A stretch of 64,000 nt of DNA from Nocardia flavorosea NBRC 108225. GTDB lineage: Bacteria > Actinomycetota > Actinomycetes > Mycobacteriales > Mycobacteriaceae. Positions 44,937 through 55,064 of this stretch are shown here, piece by piece; positions within the stretch are counted from its first letter, which is position 1, and the number at the start of each line of letters is the position of its first letter. Position numbers and translations under genes: made by a program. The notes below the pieces were generated by a model. That model saw nothing but the letters and a program-made list of their open reading frames with translations, had not been told where the DNA came from and ran no database searches. The stretch is taken from NCBI RefSeq assembly GCF_001613385.1, contig NZ_BDCG01000016.1:1-64000 (forward strand), written 5' to 3'.

Positions 44937-45626
44937 ATGCGGCCCCTCCGCGCGGGTTATCTGGTCGCGACCGCTGTTACTGTGGCGGGCGCGCTGACCG
45001 GCCGGCAATCGTTGCAGTGGGCAGCGAAACCACTGATGATGCCGTTGCTGGCGGCCGATATCGCTACCAGCACAGCGGATATCGCTCCGCGGGAGCGCGC
45101 ACTGCTGCTCGGTGCGCTCGGCGCCGCGACCGTCGGCGACGTGCTGCTCATCGAACCCGACGACGATCGCCGGCTGATCGCCGGTGCCTCGTCCTTCGCG
45201 GTGATGCAGAGCGGATACGCGACGCTGTGGTGGCGCCGGGGTGCGCGTCCACGGGCGAATACCGTCGTTCCGCGGGTTCTGGCCTGGGCCGGCGCCGCGG
45301 TGATGTTGCGTACCAGGGCTCCCGTGCTCGCCGGGCCGTTGAGCGCCTACGGTCTCACCTTGGGGAGCGCGGCGGTACTGGCCTCCGATCCGGCGCTGGC
45401 GCCGGGGGCGAAAAATATTGCCGGACTCAATATTCCCGATAGCGATCCGCGTAGCCGGCTCGGTATGGGCGCCCTGCTGTTCACGGTTTCCGACGGTCTC
45501 ATCGTGGTGCGGCGGCTGTTCGCCCGCGGGCAGCGATCGCGCCGGGTGATCGAGGCGATCATTCTGGCGACCTACGGTTGCGCCCAGTTCTTGCTGGCCG
45601 ATCCGGAGGTGCACGCTCGGGGCTGA
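44937..45626 (+). CDS. Lysoplasmalogenase-like membrane protein (YhhN/TMEM86 family)
   Basis: A 229-aa multi-pass membrane protein with about seven to eight hydrophobic segments and the YhhN-type features AAKPLMMPLLAAD (about 29-41), GDVLLI and GALLFTVSDGLIVVRRLF (about 177-194). Family members hydrolyse the vinyl-ether bond of lysoplasmalogens. ATG 44937 lies 3 nt after the upstream stop, so it is co-transcribed with the ketoacyl synthase gene. The final codons run into the degenerate tandem repeat that follows. Confidence 0.8.
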   Translation: MRPLRAGYLVATAVTVAGALTGRQSLQWAAKPLMMPLLAADIATSTADIAPRERALLLGALGAATVGDVLLIEPDDDRRLIAGASSFAVMQSGYATLWWRRGARPRANTVVPRVLAWAGAAVMLRTRAPVLAGPLSAYGLTLGSAAVLASDPALAPGAKNIAGLNIPDSDPRSRLGMGALLFTVSDGLIVVRRLFARGQRSRRVIEAIILATYGCAQFLLADPEVHARG

Positions 45627-45940
45627 GCCGGGGGCGCACCCGTGGCACTGATCCGTAGGCGCATACGGCCGGAGCCGCAGGCGCGTTCGTGGACCTGATC
45701 CGGAAGTGCACGTCTGGAGCTGTGCCGCAGACGCACCCGTGCTGATGGCGCGGAGGCGCACAGCTCGAAGTTGGGCGCAGGCGCACGCGCGGTACTCATC
45801 CGTAGGCGCATACGCACGGAGCCTCAGGCGCACTCGCGGTACTGAGCTAGTGGCGGGCCCGTGGTACCGAGCTCGATGCGGGCCCGCGATGCCGAGCCCG
45901 GGTGCGCCCGCGATACCGCGCCTCCGCCTGCGGTTTTCCG
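45619..45940 (+). repeat. Degenerate minisatellite, about 13 units of 22-26 bp
   Basis: Successive units share the pattern GTGGTACTGATCCGTAGGCGCA with variation, for example units at 45642 (GGCACTGATCCGTAGGCGCA), 45789 (GGTACTCATCCGTAGGCGCA) and the GGTACTGAGCTAG, GGTACCGAGCTCG and GATGCCGAGCCCG series at 45837-45905. The first unit begins in the last codons of the upstream gene. No coding role is evident; the only gene-free stretch over 300 bp here is this array. Confidence 0.75.
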
Positions 45941-45965
45941 GTCGGCCGGTGTCGGCCGGTGCGGT

Positions 45966-45971
45966 TACTAT
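45966..45971 (+). promoter_or_regulatory. -10 element (TACTAT) of the DUF4190-like gene, leaderless
   Basis: TACTAT ends 6 nt before the ATG at 45978. The closest to consensus TATAAT-like sequence among the leaderless promoters in the window. Confidence 0.6.
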
Positions 45972-45977
45972 CCACGC

Positions 45978-46292
45978 ATGAGTTACCCCACGCCACCGCC
46001 CGGGTACGGATATCCCGGATATGGTCCGCCGCCGGACCATCCGCAGACCACCACTGTGCTGATCCTCGGGATCATCGGACTCGTGTTCTGCCAGTTCTGT
46101 GCACCGTTCGCATGGGTGATAGGTAAGAAGGCGCTCAACGAGATCGACGCATCGGGTGGCACGGTCGGTGGCCGCAGCAATGTGATGGTCGGCTACATCC
46201 TCGGGATAATCGGCTCGGCCTTGTTGATCATCGGCGCCATCGTGGCCATAATCTACGTCATTGCTCTCGTCGCAATCGTCGGCTCGGCGTGA
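45978..46292 (+). CDS. Small two-helix membrane protein (DUF4190-like)
   Basis: A 104-aa protein: a Pro/Gly/Tyr-rich cytoplasmic N-terminus (1-24, PPPGYGYPGYGPPP) and two membrane helices (about 27-47 and 70-100) joined by a loop with GKKALNEIDASGG. This is the common actinobacterial DUF4190 plan, function unknown. The Pro/Tyr-rich tail may mediate protein contacts. The start is set by the leaderless promoter; the longer upstream frame would cross the minisatellite. Confidence 0.8.
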   Translation: MSYPTPPPGYGYPGYGPPPDHPQTTTVLILGIIGLVFCQFCAPFAWVIGKKALNEIDASGGTVGGRSNVMVGYILGIIGSALLIIGAIVAIIYVIALVAIVGSA

Positions 46293-46388
46293 CGCCGGTC
46301 GGTCCATGTCCAGGCCGACCGCGGTGTGCTGCCGGTCGAGGTCCGAGCCTTCGAGGTTCACATCTACCGCGACCCACAGTCCATCTAC

Positions 46389-47171
46389 TCACCAGGCCGT
46401 GGTCAAATCTGCGTGCTGCCGGATCCACGTGTGCATAGCTATACCCGCCGCGACACCCGCGTTGATACTGCGGGTGGACCCGAACTGGGCAATGGATACG
46501 GTGAGTACCGCGGCATCGCGGGCGCCTTCGCTCACTCCGGGGCCCTCTTGACCGAACAGCAGCATGCACCGCCGTGGCAGGCGCACGGTTTCCAGCGGCA
46601 CCGAGCCCGGCACATTGTCCACCGCCACCACGCTCAGATCCTCGGAGTTGGTGAATTCGAGCAGCGTCTCGATATCGGGGTGGTGGACGATGTGCTGGTA
46701 GCGGTCGGTGACCATGGCGCCGCGGCGGTTCCAGCGGCGGCGGCCGACGATATGTACCGCGCCTGCCGCGAAGGCATTGGCGGTGCGCACCACGGTGCCG
46801 ATATTCGCGTCGTGCCCGAAATTCTCGATGGCGATATGGAAGGGGTGGCGGCGACGGTCGATATCGGCGACGATCGCCTCTCTGGTCCAGTAGCGATACG
46901 CGTCGACCACATTGCGACGATCGCCCTCCGCGAGTAATACCGGGTCGAGCCGGTCGTCGTCCGGCGGCGGGCCGGTGTGTTCGGCGGCCCACGGTCCGGC
47001 TCCGTGCGGGTGCTCGCCCCACTCGGTGGGGCCGGGCTCGTTTCCGCGGAGTTCGGCTGCCGTATCGTCGTCGCGTACTGCGCCCGGATCCGGTGCCGGT
47101 GCGACCGCCGCGGTGGCCTCGGTCGGGCGATGGTCGGGGCCGGGGCCGGCCGATGGCGCTGCGTTCGTCAC
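46389..47171 (-). CDS. SpoU/TrmH-family RNA 2'-O-methyltransferase
   Basis: A 260-aa SPOUT methyltransferase with an unusual 90-residue Pro/Ala/Asp-rich N-terminus. The three SpoU motifs are present: ENFGHDANIGTVVRTANAF (117-135), LLFGQEGPGVS (204-214) and SIAQFGSTRSINAGVAAGI (226-244). They form the trefoil-knot SAM site. It methylates ribose 2'-OH in tRNA or rRNA; the target is not predictable. Related to mycobacterial Rv0380c near pyrE. GTG 47171 is fixed by a leaderless promoter. The long in-frame upstream extension is not supported. Confidence 0.9.
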   Translation of the reverse strand: MTNAAPSAGPGPDHRPTEATAAVAPAPDPGAVRDDDTAAELRGNEPGPTEWGEHPHGAGPWAAEHTGPPPDDDRLDPVLLAEGDRRNVVDAYRYWTREAIVADIDRRRHPFHIAIENFGHDANIGTVVRTANAFAAGAVHIVGRRRWNRRGAMVTDRYQHIVHHPDIETLLEFTNSEDLSVVAVDNVPGSVPLETVRLPRRCMLLFGQEGPGVSEGARDAAVLTVSIAQFGSTRSINAGVAAGIAMHTWIRQHADLTTAW

Positions 47172-47177
47172 GGCATG

Positions 47178-47183
47178 ATCGTA
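47178..47183 (-). promoter_or_regulatory. -10 element (TACGAT, minus strand) of the SpoU methyltransferase gene, leaderless
   Basis: TACGAT on the minus strand ends 6 nt before the GTG at 47171, consistent with leaderless transcription. The remaining gap to 47460 shows no gene. Confidence 0.55.
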
Positions 47184-47460
47184 GTTCGGTGGGGTGGTCG
47201 GTCCGCTGTTCGTCCTGGTCCGGTCGAAATTGCCTGTGCCGATTCGGTTTTTCTGCCGGATCGCGTTGTCCGCGAAGGCACGCGCGGAAGACCTCCTATA
47301 TGTTAACGCGGGTTGACACAGGTGGCGGATATTGCTCCATGCTCTGTCCGGCGGCAATTCACCCCGGAACCGACGCAAACGCCGGTGAATCGAACGGTTC
47401 CGCCTCGACTCGGTAACAATTGAGCGGCGAGAATTTCGTTTTTCCTGGCAATATGGGTGC

Positions 47461-48651
47461 ATGACCTCGCCCAGCGACGATCTCGACGTTCCCCGGCGCG
47501 CGTCCGGGCAACAGCGCAGGCCGCAGGGCAACCCCGCGTCACGCTGGTCCGATCGGGCCGATATGGCCGAGGCCGCTGTCGTGTCGCGGCATATCGAATC
47601 GGTGTGGCTGCTACCCGGCACTGCCCTCGGTGTGGTGGGCTGGCCCGCTACCCGGCGGGAGCGTTTCTTCCTGACCTGGCACTACTGGTGGCAGGCCCAT
47701 CTCATCGATTGCGCGGTCGACGCGGCCAACCGGGCGCCGACGATCGAGCGGCGTAAACGGATCGGTGCCCTGGTCCGCTCGCATCGAATGCGCAATATCA
47801 CCGGCTGGACCAATCGCTACTACGACGATATGGCCTGGCTCGCCATCGCCCTGGAACGGGCGGCCCGCGTGCAGGACAACGACGAAGCGCGCGGTGGCCT
47901 GGGCCCGCTGGAACAGAAATTGTCCGGTGCCTGGGACCCGGCGGTGGGCGGCGGTATCCCGTGGCGGGCCGGAGACGATTTCTACAATGCTCCGGCCAAC
48001 GGTCCCGCGGGTATCGCGCTGTCCCGGCTCGGCCGTTACGAGCGGGCCGCCGATATGGCCGAATGGATCGACAGCACGCTGCGCGATCCGGAGACCGGCC
48101 TGATCTTCGACGGTATCCATCTTCCGTCCGGCACACTCGAGAAGACGATCTACACCTACTGCCAGGGCGTCGTGCTCGGGCTGGAAACCGAGCTCGCGGT
48201 ACACACCGGCGATCCGGTCCACCTCGACCGCGTGCACCGGCTCCTCGATGCCGTCGAGGCCAACCTGACCACCGACGGGGTGATCCGGGGCGGTGCCGGC
48301 GGCGACGGGGGGTTGTTCAACGGCATTCTCGTCCGCTATCTCGCCCTGGTAGCGCTCATGTTGCCCGGCTCCGAGCACGAACAGCTCGCCGATCGGCGAA
48401 TCGCGGCCCGGATCGTCGAGCAGTCCGCGGCCGCGGCCTGGGCCAACCGGCTCGATGTGGAGGGCGAACCGCTGTTCGGGCGCGACTGGACCCGTTCGGC
48501 CCAGTTGCCGGGCGGTACCGCGGGCGCCGGCGGCGTCAACTCGAACGGCGCGGTGACCTCCTCACGGGTCCCCGAGCGTGATCTATCGGTACAGCTCTCG
48601 GGTTGGATGCTCATGGAGGCTGCTCATATGGTCACCGCGGCGGGGCTGTAG
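47461..48651 (+). CDS. Glycoside hydrolase family 76-like protein (cytosolic)
   Basis: A 396-aa (alpha/alpha)6-barrel protein of the GH76 alpha-1,6-mannanase type. The catalytic-looking Asp pair is Asp122-Asp123 in RYYDDMAWL; GGGIPWR and NAPANGPAGI match substrate-site loops of the family. No signal peptide is present, so unlike fungal and Bacteroides GH76 enzymes it would act in the cytosol. The homologous mycobacterial neighbourhood (Rv0363c-Rv0365c: aldolase, DedA, GH76) is kept here. Its last 69 bp overlap the convergent DedA gene. Physiological substrate unknown; mannan-type intermediates are possible. Confidence 0.82.
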   Translation: MTSPSDDLDVPRRASGQQRRPQGNPASRWSDRADMAEAAVVSRHIESVWLLPGTALGVVGWPATRRERFFLTWHYWWQAHLIDCAVDAANRAPTIERRKRIGALVRSHRMRNITGWTNRYYDDMAWLAIALERAARVQDNDEARGGLGPLEQKLSGAWDPAVGGGIPWRAGDDFYNAPANGPAGIALSRLGRYERAADMAEWIDSTLRDPETGLIFDGIHLPSGTLEKTIYTYCQGVVLGLETELAVHTGDPVHLDRVHRLLDAVEANLTTDGVIRGGAGGDGGLFNGILVRYLALVALMLPGSEHEQLADRRIAARIVEQSAAAAWANRLDVEGEPLFGRDWTRSAQLPGGTAGAGGVNSNGAVTSSRVPERDLSVQLSGWMLMEAAHMVTAAGL

Positions 48652-49413
48652 CTCCCATCGCTGGGCGCCGGTGCCGTACGAGCGTGGCATCGGTTCGTGT
48701 TCCCCGCCACCGAGCGCGGGGAGGGGGGTGGTGTCGGCGGTGGCGGAATCCACTTCGAAATCCTCGGTGGGCTGTGCCATCTCGTGACGGTACTGCCGGA
48801 TACCGATTACGGTGCCGATTACCAGGAACACCACGAGCGAACCGACCACCAGGGGCATCAACCATGAGATCTGCAGGATGAAGTTACCGGCGTAGTAACC
48901 CATCAACAGCAGGACCGGCGCCCAGATGATCGCGCCGATGGTACTCGCGATCGTGTAGCGGCGATGGTCCATTTCGGCGGCGCCCGCCACCATCGGGCAC
49001 AGTGTGCGCACCCACGGGATCCATCGGGCGATGAGCACTGCGAAGAAACCGTGCCTTTGCAGCAGTTCCGCCACTCTGGTCAGATTTTCGGTGTTGATAT
49101 AGCGCCCGTTCTTCCGGGCCACGAGTTTATGCCCGGTCTTGCGCCCGACGGCATAGCCGACCTGGTTACCCGCGATCGCGGCGACCATCGCCCCCACCGA
49201 CAGCAGCCACACCTGGGTTTCCCCGCTCGAATGCGAGGCCATCACTATCCCGGCGGTCAGCAGCATCGAATCACCGGGCAGGAAGAGCCCGAGGATGAAT
49301 GCGCATTCCAGGAAGACGAAGGTCAGTACCACTGTCCAGACCAGCGCCGGACCGGCGGAAATCAAAGGATCGAAACTGCCCATCGCGTAGGGCTCGGCCG
49401 AGACGGACACCAC
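48583..49413 (-). CDS. DedA-family membrane protein (copy 2)
   Basis: A 276-aa DedA protein: hydrophobic segments about 20-70, the signature FLPGDSMLLTAG (about 44-55), GRKTGHKLV, the amphipathic FAVLIARWIPWVRTLCPMVAG (about 123-143), and two C-terminal helices. DedA proteins act as lipid flippases or transporters in envelope homeostasis. The hydrophilic C-terminal 60 residues are unusual. GTG 49413 abuts the stop of the upstream paralogue (no gap), so the two are co-translated; ATG 49383 is an alternative start. The 3' end overlaps the GH76 gene by 69 bp. Confidence 0.88.
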   Translation of the reverse strand: MVSVSAEPYAMGSFDPLISAGPALVWTVVLTFVFLECAFILGLFLPGDSMLLTAGIVMASHSSGETQVWLLSVGAMVAAIAGNQVGYAVGRKTGHKLVARKNGRYINTENLTRVAELLQRHGFFAVLIARWIPWVRTLCPMVAGAAEMDHRRYTIASTIGAIIWAPVLLLMGYYAGNFILQISWLMPLVVGSLVVFLVIGTVIGIRQYRHEMAQPTEDFEVDSATADTTPLPALGGGEHEPMPRSYGTGAQRWELQPRRGDHMSSLHEHPTRELYR

Positions 49414-50223
49414 TTACCGGACGGGGATCTCGTTCGTGCCGGCCGTCGCATGGTTCGGCACAACCGGCAGGGGCACGGTCCTGGTGACCCGGTCCGTCGG
49501 TTCCACGGCCGGCAGCTCGGCGGTGGAGATCAGGCCGTGGTCGCCGACCGGCGCAACCTCGGGCTTGCGGTTGCGCAGCTTCTTGGCCACCGCGCTGATA
49601 CCCGGCAGGATCGAGACGAAGACGATGAGCAGGAAGATACCTTCGACGTGGTCGCGGATGAAGGCCACATTACCCAGGAAATACCCGAGCACGGTCACTC
49701 CGCCGCCCCAGGCCACGGCGCCGACGATATCGAAGGCGACATAACGCCGATAGCTCATCTTGGACACACCGGCGAGTACCGGCATGAAGGTCCGGACGAT
49801 CGGGACGAATCGGGCGAGGATGATCGTTTTGGGGCCGTGTTTTTCGAAGAATTCGTGCGTTTCGGTCACGTAGCTCTTCTTGAAGAAGCGTGTGTCCTCT
49901 TTGTTGAACAGTGCCGGACCGATGGCCCGGCCGATCCAGTAACCGCACTGGTCGCCGGCGAAAGCGATGAACGTGACCGCGGGAAGCAGCACCCAGATCG
50001 ACACCGGGGGGTTCTCCTGCGCCGCCAGCAGGCCGCCGGTGAACAGCAGCGAATCGCCGGGCAGCAGCGGGAACAGCAGCCCCGTTTCGATGAAGACGAT
50101 TACCAGGATCGCAGGTAGCACCGCGTTCTTCAGCCAGGTTTCGGTCAACAGGTGCATCGGGTCGAGCAGTTCTGTCAGAGCCAGATTGCTCGTCACCGCG
50201 TCGGTAGCTGCCAGCGCAATCAC
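49414..50223 (-). CDS. DedA-family membrane protein (copy 1)
   Basis: A 269-aa DedA protein with the same motifs as its neighbour: IETGLLFPLLPGDSLLFTGG, FAGDQCGYWIGR, IILARFVPIVRTFMPVLAG and five or so membrane helices, plus a Pro-rich cytoplasmic tail. DedA proteins move undecaprenyl phosphate or phospholipid across the membrane in other bacteria; which lipid applies here is unknown. GTG 50223 is preferred over upstream TTG/GTG starts because a TACTGT -10 element stands 7 nt before it. First of the tandem pair, divergent from fba. Corresponds to the mycobacterial DedA gene Rv0364. Confidence 0.88.
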   Translation of the reverse strand: MIALAATDAVTSNLALTELLDPMHLLTETWLKNAVLPAILVIVFIETGLLFPLLPGDSLLFTGGLLAAQENPPVSIWVLLPAVTFIAFAGDQCGYWIGRAIGPALFNKEDTRFFKKSYVTETHEFFEKHGPKTIILARFVPIVRTFMPVLAGVSKMSYRRYVAFDIVGAVAWGGGVTVLGYFLGNVAFIRDHVEGIFLLIVFVSILPGISAVAKKLRNRKPEVAPVGDHGLISTAELPAVEPTDRVTRTVPLPVVPNHATAGTNEIPVR

Positions 50224-50230
50224 CCGGCCC

Positions 50231-50236
50231 ACAGTA
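50231..50236 (-). promoter_or_regulatory. -10 element (TACTGT, minus strand) of the DedA operon, leaderless
   Basis: TACTGT on the minus strand ends 7 nt before the GTG at 50223. The divergent fba start lies about 140 bp away. Confidence 0.55.
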
Positions 50237-50365
50237 CCGGTTGGCGCCGCGCCCGCGGGGTGCAGCAGCGCAAACAATCCCCTTATACCGGATGGAATCG
50301 GTCTGGCTTAGGGTATGTGCAGAAACAGACAATCCCGTCTGCCGCACTACACGGAGGTCTTCACA

Positions 50366-51400
50366 GTGCCGATCGCGACTCCGGAGGTCTACGCCGAAAT
50401 GCTCGGTCAGGCCAAGGCGAACTCGTTTGCCTTCCCGGCCATCAACTGCACATCGTCGGAGACGATCAACGCGGCGATCAAGGGTTTCGCCGAGGCGGGC
50501 AGTGACGGGATCATCCAATTCTCCACCGGTGGCGCGGAATTCGGTTCCGGTCAGGGTGTGAAGGATATGGTCACCGGTGCTGTCGCGCTGGCCGAGTTCG
50601 CGCATGTGGTGGCGGAGAAGTACGGCGTCACCATCGCGCTGCACACCGATCACTGCCCCAAGGACAAGCTGGACGGCTTCGTCCGCCCGCTGCTGGCCAT
50701 CTCCCAGGAGCGCGTGAACTCGGGGAAGAATCCGCTGTTCCAGTCGCATATGTGGGACGGTTCGGCGGTGCCGATCGACGAGAATCTGACCATTGCCCAG
50801 GAGCTGCTGTCCGCCGCGACCGCTGCCCGGATCATCCTCGAGGTCGAGATCGGCGTCGTCGGTGGTGAAGAAGACGGTGTCGAGGCCGAGATCAACGAGA
50901 AGCTCTACACCTCGCCGGCCGATTTCGAAAAGACCATCGACGCGCTCGGTGCCGGTGACAAGGGCAAATACCTGCTCGCTGCCACCTTCGGCAATGTGCA
51001 CGGCGTCTACAAACCCGGCAATGTGGTACTCAAGCCCGAGGTGCTGGCCGAGGGGCAGAAGGTCGCCGCCGCCAAACTGGGTCTGGGCACCGACGCGCAG
51101 CCCTTCGATTTCGTCTTCCACGGCGGTTCCGGCTCGCTGAAGTCGGAGATCGACGATTCGCTGCGCTACGGCGTGGTGAAGATGAACGTCGACACCGATA
51201 CCCAGTACGCCTTCACCCGGCCCATCGCCGCCCATATGTTCAGCAACTACGACGGTGTGCTGAAGATCGACGGCGAGGTCGGCAACAAGAAGACCTACGA
51301 CCCGCGCAGCTACCTGAAGAAGGCCGAGCTCTCGATGGCGGCCCGAGTGGTGCAGGCCTGCGAGGATCTGCACTCCGCGGGACGTTCGATCAGTGCGTGA
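50366..51400 (+). CDS. fba: Class II fructose-bisphosphate aldolase
   Basis: A 344-aa zinc-dependent aldolase that interconverts fructose 1,6-bisphosphate with DHAP and glyceraldehyde 3-phosphate in glycolysis and gluconeogenesis. Metal-binding His residues are in ALHTDHCPK (about 92-100), FGNVHGVYK (about 208-216) and FVFHGGSGS (about 249-257). It also has GVVGGEEDGV and the family length. GTG 50366 follows GGAGG at 50353-50357. It is followed 24 nt later by an EmbR-like regulator and is divergent from the DedA pair. Confidence 0.97.
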   Translation: MPIATPEVYAEMLGQAKANSFAFPAINCTSSETINAAIKGFAEAGSDGIIQFSTGGAEFGSGQGVKDMVTGAVALAEFAHVVAEKYGVTIALHTDHCPKDKLDGFVRPLLAISQERVNSGKNPLFQSHMWDGSAVPIDENLTIAQELLSAATAARIILEVEIGVVGGEEDGVEAEINEKLYTSPADFEKTIDALGAGDKGKYLLAATFGNVHGVYKPGNVVLKPEVLAEGQKVAAAKLGLGTDAQPFDFVFHGGSGSLKSEIDDSLRYGVVKMNVDTDTQYAFTRPIAAHMFSNYDGVLKIDGEVGNKKTYDPRSYLKKAELSMAARVVQACEDLHSAGRSISA

Positions 51401-51424
51401 TCGCGCCGTAGCGCCCACTGCGAG

Positions 51425-52540
51425 ATGATGCTGGATCTTCGTGTGCTGGGGCCCGTACAGCTGTCGGTCGGCGATGAGCCGGTCGCGGTCGGCGGGCCCA
51501 AACCGCGAGCGCTGCTGGCCGCGCTCGCGGTGAACCGGCGTCGTGCCGTGGCCTCGGCAACCCTGGCCGATATGGTCTGGAACGAGGCGCCGCCGGACTC
51601 CTACGCCGCGAGCCTGCAGGTATTCGTCTCCAATATTCGCAAGGCATTGCGGAATTCGGGGGTGGATTCGGCCGCGGTATTGCGCACGGAATCCGCCGGG
51701 TACCGGCTCGAGATCGCCGATGACGCCTGCGATCTAGGCCGGTTCGAGGCGGCCCGGGATGCGGGTAACCGTGCCGCGGGCGCCGGCGATCACGCATCGG
51801 CGTCGCGTTTTTTCACCACCGCGCTACGGGAGTGGAACGGCCGCGCGCTCTCCGATCTGGCCGGTCTGGCGTTCGCGGACAGTTTCGCCACCGCGATGGA
51901 AGAGGAACGGCTGCTGGCGGTTTCGGCGCGCTTCGACGCGGAGATCGCCTGCGGCCGGGCGACCGCGGTGATCGGTGAACTGGTCGCGCTGACCAATGAG
52001 CATCCGCTGCGCGAACCGTTGTGGGGGCAGCTCATCACCGCGCTCTACCTCTCCGAACGGCATGCCGACGCGCTCGACGCCTGCCGGCGAGTGCGTTCGG
52101 TTCTGGCCGAGGAGCTCGGGATCGATCCCGGACCCGCGCTGGTCGAACTGGAGCGCCGGGTGTTGCGGCAGGAGCCGTTGAGCACCGTGGAGTTCAAAAC
52201 TGCCGAGCGGATGGCCGCGGCGATGACCGATACGGTCACCGAGGTGCCGCGCTCGGTACGCAGCGGGCAGCTACGGTTACCGGACGGTCGGCTGGTGCTG
52301 GTCGCACACGGCGGTTTCAAGATCGGCCGGATGACCGATAACGATCTGATTCTCGACGATCCCAAGGCCAGCCGCTATCACGCCCAGATCAAACTGGGCC
52401 GGGCCGGGCTGCTGATCGAAGACCTGGATTCGGCGAACGGGGTCTACGTCAACGACGAACCGATAGATTCCGCGCTGCTCGCCGACGGCGACGCGATCCG
52501 CATCGGAACCACCGTCCTCGCGTTCCAAGCCGCACGCTGA
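51425..52540 (+). CDS. EmbR-like regulator: OmpR-type wHTH + BTAD + FHA
   Basis: A 371-aa SARP-type regulator. Winged helix (about 1-95, with LAALAVNRRRAVASATLADMVW), bacterial transcriptional activation domain (about 97-245) and a C-terminal forkhead-associated domain (about 275-370) with FKIGRMTDNDLILDD, SRYHAQI and the Asn-Gly of DSANGVYVND that contact phosphothreonine. The order is that of mycobacterial EmbR, which is recruited by Ser/Thr kinase PknH. A kinase-coupled regulator is expected. It lies just after fba and convergent with purA; no kinase or emb genes are in the window. ATG 51425 or 51428. Confidence 0.88.
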   Translation: MMLDLRVLGPVQLSVGDEPVAVGGPKPRALLAALAVNRRRAVASATLADMVWNEAPPDSYAASLQVFVSNIRKALRNSGVDSAAVLRTESAGYRLEIADDACDLGRFEAARDAGNRAAGAGDHASASRFFTTALREWNGRALSDLAGLAFADSFATAMEEERLLAVSARFDAEIACGRATAVIGELVALTNEHPLREPLWGQLITALYLSERHADALDACRRVRSVLAEELGIDPGPALVELERRVLRQEPLSTVEFKTAERMAAAMTDTVTEVPRSVRSGQLRLPDGRLVLVAHGGFKIGRMTDNDLILDDPKASRYHAQIKLGRAGLLIEDLDSANGVYVNDEPIDSALLADGDAIRIGTTVLAFQAAR

Positions 52541-52661
52541 ACGCCCGGCCCACCCCGCCGAGTGCTCGACCCGACCGGGTGCGGCCTGTCCGGTGCGCCT
52601 TCTCCTCGCGGCCGACAGTCGAGAGCGCTCAGCCGTACACCTACGAACCTCTGCGCCTCCC

Positions 52662-52742
52662 GGTGACCGGCCGTCGCCGGCGTCCAGGCCCCGCCGCCCC
52701 CGTTCGGGTCCACGCTCCGCCACCGCCCCTCGGCAACCCGGT
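52662..52742. repeat. Dispersed repeat, copy B (intergenic)
   Basis: About 81 bp matching 12871-12954 over its whole length with scattered substitutions and a few small gaps. It lies in the 267-bp gap between the convergent EmbR-like and purA genes, which has no other recognised feature. Confidence 0.7.
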
Positions 52743-52807
52743 CCCGGCCTGCCGTCGGTCGTCGTACGGCCACGTATCCCGGCTCTCCGGATGCCCTTGG
52801 CCGACCC

Positions 52808-54097
<1,290 letters not shown>

Positions 54098-54298
54098 GGT
54101 CGTGTCTCCTACGGGTCGACGCGCAACACGCACCTCGTGCTGCAGCTACCTGCCGTAACGGGGAGGAAGCCGGGAGCACAGTCTACTCGAGGCATCGGAG
54201 GGAGCCGGGAACGGCCGTTGTACCAGGCCCGTTGTGCGAGTCGGCACGGTGCACCCTCTACACTCGTGGGTGACCGGTCCTAGGAGGGTGTTGGGCGT

Positions 54299-54958
54299 TT
54301 GAGTACCCATGTTCTCCGCTGTGCCGATGCTCCGGTGCCCATTGCGCTCGCCGCCCAGCCCACCAGCCAAACCGCGGCTGTTCCCGATACCGTGCTGATC
54401 GACGAGCTGTTGCCGGTGCTGGCGGCGGATAGTTTGCCGCGGTTGATCGTGCTCGGTGACGACGCCGCGCTGGCGGCGGTCCTCACCCATCTGATGCGGA
54501 CCGAGCGGCTGCACGTAGAGGTGGGCTATGTGCCACCGGACCACACGTATGCGGCGCGGGCCTATCAACTCGGCACCGGAAGCGCCGCGGCGCGCCGCGC
54601 GCTGGAGGGACGGGCAACAGAGGTGCCGCTGATCCGGGACGACACCGGCACGGTGCTGGTCGGCCGGGCCGAGATCACCGGTGTGAACGGAGCCCCGCTG
54701 ACCGGTGAGGCCTACGTGGACGAAACGCGGCTGTTCTCCGGCGAGGTCCGGGCGATGTTCGTGACCCCGACCCTCGAGCTGCCCGGAGTCCGGGCCGGTG
54801 TGCCCCGGCGTTTCCGGCGCCGGCGCTGGGTCGCTGGGCGTGCCGCCCAGCTCGGCACCCCCGCCGCCGTGATCAATCGCGACGGTGTGCAGAGCGACCG
54901 GACGGTGCCGCGGTCGAGTTTCTACCGCCACCACGAGCCCTGGTTACTGGTCCGATGA
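54299..54958 (+). CDS. Conserved actinobacterial protein of unknown function (Rv0358-like)
   Basis: A 219-aa soluble protein with no signal or membrane segment. The central alternation of strands and helices (LPRLIVLGDDAALAAVLTHL, EVGYVPPDHTYAARAYQL) is suggestive of an alpha/beta fold with a ligand pocket. The C-terminal third is Arg-rich (GVPRRFRRRRWVAGRA). The start is TTG 54299, 11 nt after AGGAGG. By position it corresponds to mycobacterial Rv0358, which has no assigned function. It is divergent from purA and followed by the M50 protease. Confidence 0.72.
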   Translation: MSTHVLRCADAPVPIALAAQPTSQTAAVPDTVLIDELLPVLAADSLPRLIVLGDDAALAAVLTHLMRTERLHVEVGYVPPDHTYAARAYQLGTGSAAARRALEGRATEVPLIRDDTGTVLVGRAEITGVNGAPLTGEAYVDETRLFSGEVRAMFVTPTLELPGVRAGVPRRFRRRRWVAGRAAQLGTPAAVINRDGVQSDRTVPRSSFYRHHEPWLLVR

Positions 54959-55064
54959 ATTGCCCGGATACCGGCTTCCCGGTCGCGGCGCCGATCGCGG
55001 CACGAGCCGGTCGTTTTCTTCGCTGCAGACCGGCAGCGGTTCCGGCGTCGACTGTGGTACAGCC

